DNA from: Arthrobacter globiformis
GTDB lineage: Bacteria > Actinomycetota > Actinomycetes > Actinomycetales > Micrococcaceae
Length of the DNA: 64,000 nt
Direction of reading: 5' to 3'
Assembly: GCF_030818015.1 (NCBI RefSeq)
Contig: NZ_JAUSZX010000001.1
Location: 3,286,001 to 3,350,000, forward strand
Shown here: positions 58,540-64,000 of the stretch, piece after piece
How positions within the stretch are numbered: the stretch's first letter is position 1
How the letters are laid out: each line of letters opens with the position of its first letter
Made by a program: the position numbers and the translations under genes
The notes under the pieces: generated by a model
Database searches by the model: none
Seen by the model: the letters and a program-made list of their open reading frames with translations, nothing else
Told to the model about the DNA's origin: nothing

Positions 58540-61500
58540 ATGTTCCGGCTGGCCCATCTATCCCTCGGGAACCGCGCGCTCATCGCGCTGATCACCATCC
58601 TCGCCTCGGTGTTCGGCGTGATCACCATGTCCTCGCTGAAGCAGGAGCTCATTCCCTCGATTGAGTTCCCGCGGATCACGGTGATCACGTCGATGCCCGG
58701 GGCGTCGCCCGAGGTGGTGGACAAGCAAGTCAGCAGGCCGCTGGAGACGGCGCTGAACGGCGTGGAAGGCCTGGAGTCGACGTCGTCCACCTCCCGCAAC
58801 GGCGTCTCGCAGATCAGCCTGGTGTTCACCTACGGTTCCAACCTGAACCGGGCCCGGAACCAGATCGATCGGGCGATTTCCAACGCGAAGCGCACGCTGC
58901 CCGACGACGTCCAGCCCCAGGCAATCGCCGGCAGCATCAGCGACTTCCCGATCGTCTTCCTCGCTGTCTCCTCCGACAAGCCGCTGAGTGAGCTGAACAC
59001 AGACCTGCAGCGGCTGTCCGTACCGAGGCTGCAAAAGCTCGACGGCGTCCGCGGCGCCGACGTCACCGGCGGCGCCAGCCGGCACATCCTCATCCTGCCG
59101 AGCCCAGCCAAGATGGCCGCCAGCGGAGCGACCATCCAGTCGATCCGGAGCGCCCTGACCAACAACGGCGACCTTGTCCCGGCGGGCACGATTGAGGAAA
59201 AGGGCCAGAGCCTGTCCCTGCAGATCGGCAGCCCGATCGACTCTGTTGCCGCGGTGAAGGCCCTGCCGCTCAGCGGGGCCGACGCCGGCACCACCATCGG
59301 CTCTGTGGCCGACGTCAGCATCAAGGACGACGCCCGGACATCCATCACCCGGACAAACGGCCTCGAAACGCTGGCCATCTCCGTGACGAAGAAGCCCGAG
59401 GGCGACACCGTTGCAATCTCGCACGCGGTGAAGGACCTGCTGCCGCAGCTCGAGTCCGAGCTTGGCCCCGGCGCCAAGTTCACCCCCGTCTTCGACCAGG
59501 CACCCTTTATCGAGAAGTCCATCAAGGACCTCACCACGGAAGGCCTCCTGGGACTCGGTTTCGCGGTGACCGTCATTCTCCTCTTCCTCATGTCCGTCCG
59601 CTCCACCCTGGTCACCGCCGTCTCAATTCCGCTGTCGCTGCTGATCACCTTCATCGGCCTCTCCGGCACGGGATATTCGCTGAACATCCTCACGCTCGGT
59701 GCGCTGACCATCGCCATCGGCCGGGTGGTGGACGACTCGATCGTGGTGATCGAGAACATCAAGCGGCATCTGAGCTACGGCGAAGCCAAGCTCACCGCGA
59801 TCCTCACATCCATACGTGAGGTGGCCGGTGCCATCACCGCTTCGACGCTGACGACCGTGGCCGTCTTCCTCCCGATCGCGTTTGTCGGCGAGCTCGCGGG
59901 CGAACTGTTCCGTCCGTTCGCCCTGACGGTCACCATTGCGCTGCTCTCCTCGCTCCTGGTGTCCCTGACCATCGTTCCCGTGCTCGCGTACTGGTTCCTG
60001 AAGAGCCCCGCGGACGGAGGCGCCGGCGAGGCCCCGCGGTCCGCCGGGGAAGTCCAGGCGCAAGCGCACGAGGCCGAGCAGCGAAGCATCCTCCAGCGCG
60101 GCTACCTGCCCGTCCTGAACAAGACCCAGAAGCACCCGGTACTCACCCTGATCGCGGCGGTCCTGGTCCTCGGCGGGACCGCCGCAATGACGCCGCTGCT
60201 CGCCACCGACCTGCTGGGACGCTCAGGCGAGAACAGCATGACGGTCAAGCAGGAGCTTCCGGCCGGCACGAGCCTTGAAAACACCAGCGCCGCGGCCCGG
60301 AAGGTCGAGGACGTGCTCCTTGGCATCGACGGGATCAGGGACGTCCAGGTGACCTCCGGCAATGCGCAGGCGGGCTTCACCGCGCTGACGTCCTCCGGCG
60401 CCTCCAATTCCTCGTTCACGGTTGTCACTGACGAAAAAGCGAACCAGGGCAAGCTGCAGGACACCGTCCGCAGCGAACTGGCGGCGGCACATGCTGCCGG
60501 CAAGATTTCCGTCGGTTCCCAGCAGGGCGGCTTCGGAGCGTCCTCCACGGTGGACATCACCCTGAAGGCGGCCACCTCCGAAGACCTGAGGAAGTCCAGA
60601 GACGCCATGGTCAAGGCCATGACAGGAGTTCCAGGAAGCAGTGAGGTGACCACCAACCTGGCTGCCAGCCAGCCCGTGGTGCAGGTGAAGGTTGACCGGG
60701 CCAAGGCCGTTGCCGCCGGCCTGACCGAAGAGCAGGTGGCGGGTGTTCTCGCTTCCACCATCAGCCCCGTCCCCGCGGGCACCGTGCGAATCGACACGGA
60801 CGATTTCCCCGTCCAGATCGGGGAAGGGAAACGCTTCACCAGCATCGCCGCCGTCCGCGACATCCCGCTCCCCACCGCCTCGGGTGTTGTTCCGCTCGGC
60901 CGGATTGCCGCCGTCGAACAGGTCGACGTCCCCGTTTCCATCACCTCCAGCAACGGCCAGCGGACCGCGCAGGTGTCCATCACGCCGTCGGGATCCAATC
61001 TGGGCGCCGTCAGCGCGGAGGTGCAGAACCGCCTCAAGGCCGTGGACCTTCCCGCCGGAGTGACCGCGGAAATCGGCGGCGCCACCACCCAGCAGGCAGA
61101 ATCCTTCCGGCAGCTGGGCCTCGCGCTGCTGGCCGCCATCGCCATCGTCTACGTGATCATGGTGGCGGCGTTCAAGTCCCTGGTGCAGCCGCTGATCCTC
61201 CTCGTTTCGGTGCCGTTCGCCGCCACCGGAGCGGTGGCCCTGCTCCTGGTCACGCGGGTGCCGCTGGGGCTGCCGTCGCTGATCGGCATGCTGATGCTCG
61301 TGGGCATCGTGGTGACCAACGCCATTGTGCTGATCGACCTGATCAACCAGTACCGTAAACCGCACGGCGGCAAACCGGGGATGCGCGTGGCCGACGCCAT
61401 CACCCACGGCGCCCGGCAGCGGCTCCGCCCCATCCTGATGACCGCGCTGGCCACGGTCTTCGCGCTGACCCCCATGGCCCTGGGCATGACGGGCGGCGGC

Positions 61501-61758
61501 GGGTTCATCTCCCAGCCGCTGGCCATCGTGGTGATCGGCGGCCTGGTCTCCTCCACGGCGCTCACGCTGGTGCTCGTCCCCGTGCTGTACCGGCTGGTGG
61601 AGGGGCGGAAAGAGAAAAAGGAGCTCATGCGCCAGCTCAAGGAAAGGCCCGGCTTCTCCCCTGCGGACGACGACGTCGATGCTGAGCTCGCCGACTGGAC
61701 CACCGGCAGGGTGTCCAGGCTCAGCGGACGGCGCGCCGCCCCCGGCTCCCCCGACTGA
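58540..61758 (+). CDS. RND-family (AcrB/HAE1-like) efflux transporter
   Basis: A 1072-residue inner-membrane proton antiporter. The N-terminus has one TM and the HAE1 opening (LSLGNRALIALITILASVFGVITMSSLKQELIPSIEFPRIT), then a large extracytoplasmic domain, a TM block with the relay aspartates in AIGRVVDDSIVVIENI, and a second copy of this arrangement. No adaptor or outer-membrane partner is adjacent, as expected for a Gram-positive. A ribosome site AGGAG lies before ATG 58540; the frame is open to 58402 inside the mqo end. Substrate unknown. Confidence 0.93.
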   Translation: MFRLAHLSLGNRALIALITILASVFGVITMSSLKQELIPSIEFPRITVITSMPGASPEVVDKQVSRPLETALNGVEGLESTSSTSRNGVSQISLVFTYGSNLNRARNQIDRAISNAKRTLPDDVQPQAIAGSISDFPIVFLAVSSDKPLSELNTDLQRLSVPRLQKLDGVRGADVTGGASRHILILPSPAKMAASGATIQSIRSALTNNGDLVPAGTIEEKGQSLSLQIGSPIDSVAAVKALPLSGADAGTTIGSVADVSIKDDARTSITRTNGLETLAISVTKKPEGDTVAISHAVKDLLPQLESELGPGAKFTPVFDQAPFIEKSIKDLTTEGLLGLGFAVTVILLFLMSVRSTLVTAVSIPLSLLITFIGLSGTGYSLNILTLGALTIAIGRVVDDSIVVIENIKRHLSYGEAKLTAILTSIREVAGAITASTLTTVAVFLPIAFVGELAGELFRPFALTVTIALLSSLLVSLTIVPVLAYWFLKSPADGGAGEAPRSAGEVQAQAHEAEQRSILQRGYLPVLNKTQKHPVLTLIAAVLVLGGTAAMTPLLATDLLGRSGENSMTVKQELPAGTSLENTSAAARKVEDVLLGIDGIRDVQVTSGNAQAGFTALTSSGASNSSFTVVTDEKANQGKLQDTVRSELAAAHAAGKISVGSQQGGFGASSTVDITLKAATSEDLRKSRDAMVKAMTGVPGSSEVTTNLAASQPVVQVKVDRAKAVAAGLTEEQVAGVLASTISPVPAGTVRIDTDDFPVQIGEGKRFTSIAAVRDIPLPTASGVVPLGRIAAVEQVDVPVSITSSNGQRTAQVSITPSGSNLGAVSAEVQNRLKAVDLPAGVTAEIGGATTQQAESFRQLGLALLAAIAIVYVIMVAAFKSLVQPLILLVSVPFAATGAVALLLVTRVPLGLPSLIGMLMLVGIVVTNAIVLIDLINQYRKPHGGKPGMRVADAITHGARQRLRPILMTALATVFALTPMALGMTGGGGFISQPLAIVVIGGLVSSTALTLVLVPVLYRLVEGRKEKKELMRQLKERPGFSPADDDVDAELADWTTGRVSRLSGRRAAPGSPD

Positions 61759-61775
61759 CCTGCCGCTTCCCGACT

Positions 61776-61827
61776 AGGTAGCAGTTCAGGGCGTTCCCAG
61801 CGCTGGGAACGCCCTCTGCGGCTACCT
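61776..61827. repeat. 52-bp palindromic repeat, copy 2
   Basis: Same 26-bp perfect palindrome core as copy 1 (61789-61814). Its left arm TAGCAGTTCAGGGCGTTCCC (61779-61798) is identical over 20 bases to the left arm of copy 3. It lies just upstream of the nuclease-like remnant. Confidence 0.92.
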
Positions 61828-61834
61828 GGATCAC

Positions 61835-62038
61835 GTGAGTGTGGCCGTGGAGTACGACGGCGAGGGCCATTCGGATCCGGCGCAGGTGCTAAAGGACATC
61901 AGCCGCGACGAGGATTTCGCCGCCGCGGACTGGATCCTGGTGCGGATCGGCAAGACCCACATGGAGAACGATTCGCGGGCAGCTGTCCGCAAGGTCGGCT
62001 TGGCGCTGCTGGCGCGCGGCTGGTCCCCGTCTGAGTAG
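61835..62038 (+). pseudogene. C-terminal remnant of a DUF559/PD-(D/E)XK-type nuclease-like gene
   Basis: A 67-residue ORF reading VAVEYDGEGHSDPAQVLKDI then SRDEDFAAADWILVRIGK, which looks like the C-terminal core of DUF559-type (Vsr-related) proteins: an EYDG..H strand with the catalytic Asp, an RD.D helix, and a W..(V/L)R(I/V) strand. The N-terminal half of such a protein is missing; upstream sequence is palindrome copy 2. Its TAG stop falls within copy 3. It could still be translated (GTG 61835) but is more likely debris. Confidence 0.65.
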
Positions 62039-62084
62039 CAGTTCAGGGCGTTCCCAACCCCGGGAACGCCCTGAACTGCTATCT
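62033..62084. repeat. 52-bp palindromic repeat, copy 3
   Basis: The best-paired copy: TAGCAGTTCAGGGCGTTCCC (62036-62055) is perfectly complementary to 62062-62081 around AACCCC. Compared with copies 1 and 2 the centre AGCGCT is changed to AACCCC, while the outer arm is restored to full pairing. Confidence 0.93.
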
Positions 62085-62133
62085 AGTTGGGAGGGGCGGG
62101 AATATCCTGGCGCCGGAGACGTTGAGGCGAGTA

Positions 62134-62162
62134 CATGCAAATGCATGGAAATCGGGTACACT
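62134..62162 (+). promoter_or_regulatory. Operator and -10 of the LLM/MarR operon
   Basis: CATGCA-AA-TGCATG (62134-62147) is a perfect inverted repeat occupying the -35 region of a TACACT -10 (62157-62162). Likely target of the MarR protein encoded as the second gene of the operon. Confidence 0.6.
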
Positions 62163-62204
62163 GTCAGCACAGGCCCGAACAACTCGGCGAACGGAAGGCT
62201 CATC

Positions 62205-63365
62205 ATGCAGATCGGCGTATTCAGCGTCAGCGACATCACCCAGGACCCCACCACGGGCCGGACCCCCACCGAGCACGAGCGGATCAAGGCGTCCGTGGCG
62301 ATCGCCAAGAAGGTCGAAGAAATCGGCATGGACGTCTACGCCCTCGGTGAGCACCACAACCGGCCGTTCTTCTCCTCCTCCCCCACCACCACGCTCGCGT
62401 ACATCGCCGCCCAGACCGAGCGCATCACGCTGTCCACGGCCACCACGCTGATCACCACGAATGATCCGGTCAAGATCGCCGAGGACTTCGCCATGCTTCA
62501 GCACCTGTCCGACGGCCGCGTGGACCTGGTGCTGGGCCGCGGCAACACGGCCCCGGTCTATCCCTGGTTCGGCAAGAACATCCAGGACGGGATCGAGCTC
62601 GCCATCGAGAACTACAGCTTGCTGCGCAAGCTGTGGGACGAGGACACCGTCAACTGGTCCGGAAAGTTCCGCACGCCGCTGCAGAACTTCACCTCCACCC
62701 CGCGCCCGCTCGACGGCGTGGCGCCCTTTGTATGGCATGGATCCATCCGCACGCCGCAGATTGCGGAGGTGGCGGCGTACTACGGTGACGGGTTCTTCGC
62801 CAACAACATTTTCTGGCCCAAGGAGCACTACCAGCAGCTGATCGGCCTGTACCGCGAGCGCTACGAGCACTACGGCCACGGCAAGGCGGACCAGGCCATC
62901 GTGGGGCTGGGCGGACAGTTCTTCATGCGGAAGAACTCGCAGGACGCCGTCAGGGAATTCCGGCCCTACTTCGACAACGCCCCCGTCTATGGCCACGGCC
63001 CGTCACTCGAGGACTTCACCTCGCAGACCCCGCTAACCGTCGGCAGCCCGCAGGAGGTCATCGAGAAGACCCTCTCGTTCCGCGAGTTCTTCGGCGACTA
63101 CCAGCGCCAGCTGTTCCTGATCGACCACGCCGGCCTGCCGCTGAAGACCGTCCTGGAGCAGCTGGACCTGTTCGGCGAGGAAGTCCTGCCGGTCCTGCGC
63201 AAGGAGTACGCGGAACGCACCCCCGCGCACATCCCGGCTCCGCCCACGCACGCCGGACGCGTCGCCGCACGGATCGCAGCCGAAGGCGCTGCAGGTGAGG
63301 GCGCTGCCCCGGACGCCGGGATCGGCCAGGACACAGCTGCCGTTCCCTCCCCGACGGAGGCGTGA
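62205..63365 (+). CDS. LLM-class flavin-dependent oxidoreductase
   Basis: Luciferase-like monooxygenase-fold flavoprotein of 386 residues, with MQIGVFSVSDITQDP, YALGEHHNRPFFSSSPTTTLAYIAAQT, ISTATTLITTNDPVKIAEDFAMLQHLSDGRVDLVLGRGN and a C-terminal SPQEVIEKTLSFREFFGDYQRQLFLID. It may use FMNH2 or F420; the choice is not visible. The last ~45 residues are Ala/Pro-rich and disordered. ATG 62205 with GGAAGG upstream starts the protein; an earlier ATG would lie over the promoter. The stop overlaps the MarR start. Confidence 0.92.
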   Translation: MQIGVFSVSDITQDPTTGRTPTEHERIKASVAIAKKVEEIGMDVYALGEHHNRPFFSSSPTTTLAYIAAQTERITLSTATTLITTNDPVKIAEDFAMLQHLSDGRVDLVLGRGNTAPVYPWFGKNIQDGIELAIENYSLLRKLWDEDTVNWSGKFRTPLQNFTSTPRPLDGVAPFVWHGSIRTPQIAEVAAYYGDGFFANNIFWPKEHYQQLIGLYRERYEHYGHGKADQAIVGLGGQFFMRKNSQDAVREFRPYFDNAPVYGHGPSLEDFTSQTPLTVGSPQEVIEKTLSFREFFGDYQRQLFLIDHAGLPLKTVLEQLDLFGEEVLPVLRKEYAERTPAHIPAPPTHAGRVAARIAAEGAAGEGAAPDAGIGQDTAAVPSPTEA

Positions 63366-63832
63366 TGACACCCCGGAATGCACCGGCGACGTCCGCCGTC
63401 CGGCTGGCCGCCGAAACCTGGGAGTCGCTGTTCCGCGCGCAGGTCGCCGTGATGCGGCGGCTGCAGTCCGGTCCTGCCTTCCGGAACCTGGCGGTCAACG
63501 AGTACGACGTGCTGTTCACGCTGTCGCGGTGCCCGTCAGGCTGGCTGCGGCTGAACGAACTGAACGACAACGTGCTCCTGAGCCAGTCCAGCCTGAGCAG
63601 GCTGGTGGACCGGCTGGAGAAGCGCGGCCTGGTGGAGCGCATGGCGGCCCCGGACGACGGCCGGGGTGTGCTGCTGAAGCTGACGGAGGAGGGCGCGGCG
63701 CTGCAGAAGGAAATCGGCCGGGAGCACGTGCGGGACATCGCCGAGCTTGTTGCCCCGGCGCTGACGGCGGCGGAGCAGCGGGAGCTGCTCCGCCTCACGG
63801 AGAAGCTGCGCGCGTCGCTGCCGTCCCGTTAG
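63362..63832 (+). CDS. MarR-family transcriptional regulator
   Basis: The 156-residue product has the MarR winged-helix core: VNEYDVLFTLSRCPSGWLRLNELNDNVLLSQSSLSRLVDRLEKRGLVERMAAPDDGRGVLLKLTEEG, with the wing DDGRG. GTG 63362 overlaps the LLM stop (GTGA) and ATG 63365 follows at once; either may initiate. Coupled to the oxidoreductase, it probably represses the operon through the CATGCA palindrome and responds to a substrate or toxic compound. Confidence 0.9.
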   Translation: MMTPRNAPATSAVRLAAETWESLFRAQVAVMRRLQSGPAFRNLAVNEYDVLFTLSRCPSGWLRLNELNDNVLLSQSSLSRLVDRLEKRGLVERMAAPDDGRGVLLKLTEEGAALQKEIGREHVRDIAELVAPALTAAEQRELLRLTEKLRASLPSR

Positions 63833-63841
63833 CGGGACGGC
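63820..63841. terminator. Hairpin overlapping the end of the MarR gene
   Basis: GCCGTCCCG-TTAG-CGGGACGGC, a perfect 9-bp stem that contains the MarR TAG stop in its loop. No T-run; lies between convergent genes. Confidence 0.45.
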
Positions 63842-63865
63842 CTGTGGCCCCGTGGTCGGGACGGC

Positions 63866-63893
63866 CGACGGCGGGACGCCAGACCCGCCGTCG
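63866..63893. terminator. Second hairpin between convergent genes
   Basis: CGACGGCGGG pairs perfectly with CCCGCCGTCG around an 8-base loop. It may serve the minus-strand gene ending at 63914; no T-run. Confidence 0.45.
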
Positions 63894-63913
63894 CTCGCCT
63901 CCCCGCCCTGCGG

Positions 63914-64000
63914 TCAGCGGATGACGGCCAGTTTGTCCGGATCATCCGCCGGGAGGTCTCCGTTCACCGTGGCGGAGACCCTGATCTCCCGGAGGGAGAG
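63914..64000 (-). CDS. Unidentified protein, C-terminal end only (cut by right edge)
   Basis: The minus strand is open from the right edge to TGA at 63914-63916 and encodes the last 28 residues, LREIRVSATVNGDLPADDPD then KLAVIR. Codon use is GC-rich at third positions, as in neighbouring genes, and the frame is the only one with a protein-like look. Too short for a family assignment. Confidence 0.5.
   Translation of the reverse strand, partial: LSLREIRVSATVNGDLPADDPDKLAVIR

Overview
The window is high-GC, densely coded actinobacterial chromosome. Gene content and order (rnc-rpmF-yceD-coaD, rsmD-recG-DAK2-thiL, ddl-gpsA-plsC-murA-leuDC, ilvD-ilvBNC-serA-leuB-ilvE, non-discriminating gltX next to Glu and Gln tRNAs, a DUF222/HNH nuclease, a sunset-domain protein) point to a member of the Micrococcaceae, most likely Arthrobacter or Pseudarthrobacter. 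This assignment is inferred from gene content and protein style, not from a database comparison.

Layout. 1-3.9 kb: rnc (cut by the left edge), rpmF, yceD and coaD on the minus strand, then an aminotransferase overlapping a spermidine-synthase-like gene on the plus strand. 3.9-8.9 kb: rsmD, recG, a DAK2-domain protein and thiL (minus). 9-16.2 kb: a DUF3515 lipoprotein (plus), then ddl, gpsA, plsC, murA and leuCD (minus), with leuCD divergent from an IclR regulator of LtbR/NdgR type. 17-19.4 kb: a DUF222/HNH nuclease preceded by a 52-bp palindromic repeat, and a DUF1697 protein. 19.4-23.3 kb: two overlapping dynamin-like GTPases, tRNA-Glu(CTC) and tRNA-Gln(CTG). 23.4-31.5 kb: HAD phosphatase, gltX, FAH-family hydrolase, metallo-beta-lactamase-fold hydrolase, ilvE, leuB and metG. 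31.5-35.2 kb: an ABC ATPase and a large FtsX-type permease behind an operator-like inverted repeat. 35.3-42.7 kb: serA, ilvC, ilvN, ilvB and ilvD, with a complete attenuator ahead of ilvB (Val-rich leader peptide, alternative pairings, intrinsic terminator). 42.9-45.4 kb: sunset-domain membrane protein, PQQ-type sugar dehydrogenase lipoprotein, tRNA-Lys(CTT). 45.4-52.7 kb: a sugar or polyol uptake and catabolism locus (two Gfo/Idh/MocA dehydrogenases, CUT2-type ABC transporter, hydroxypyruvate-isomerase-like protein, divergent LacI regulator with paired operators). 52.7-63.9 kb: MarR regulator divergent from bcp, tRNA-Leu(TAG), fasciclin lipoprotein, peptide-type substrate-binding lipoprotein, mqo, RND transporter, a nuclease-gene remnant framed by two more copies of the 52-bp palindrome, a flavin-dependent LLM oxidoreductase with a coupled MarR regulator, and the 3' end of an unidentified gene.

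How it works together. Branched-chain amino acid synthesis is nearly complete here: ilvBN, ilvC, ilvD and ilvE for Val/Ile, leuCD and leuB for Leu (leuA and ilvA are not in the window). Two controls can be read from the DNA: attenuation of ilvBNC by Val/Leu/Ile codons, and a shared motif (TGAGACGGC core) in front of leuB and in the leuCD/IclR intergenic region. The cell-envelope block (ddl, murA, gpsA, plsC) and the translation block (rnc, rpmF, rsmD, gltX, metG, tRNAs) are ordinary chromosomal housekeeping. The least explained elements are the 52-bp palindromic repeat family lying next to nuclease genes, an 18-bp perfect-arm palindrome just downstream of metG, and an in-frame hexapeptide repeat tract inside the DAK2 protein. 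No CRISPR array, prophage or insertion sequence was seen.
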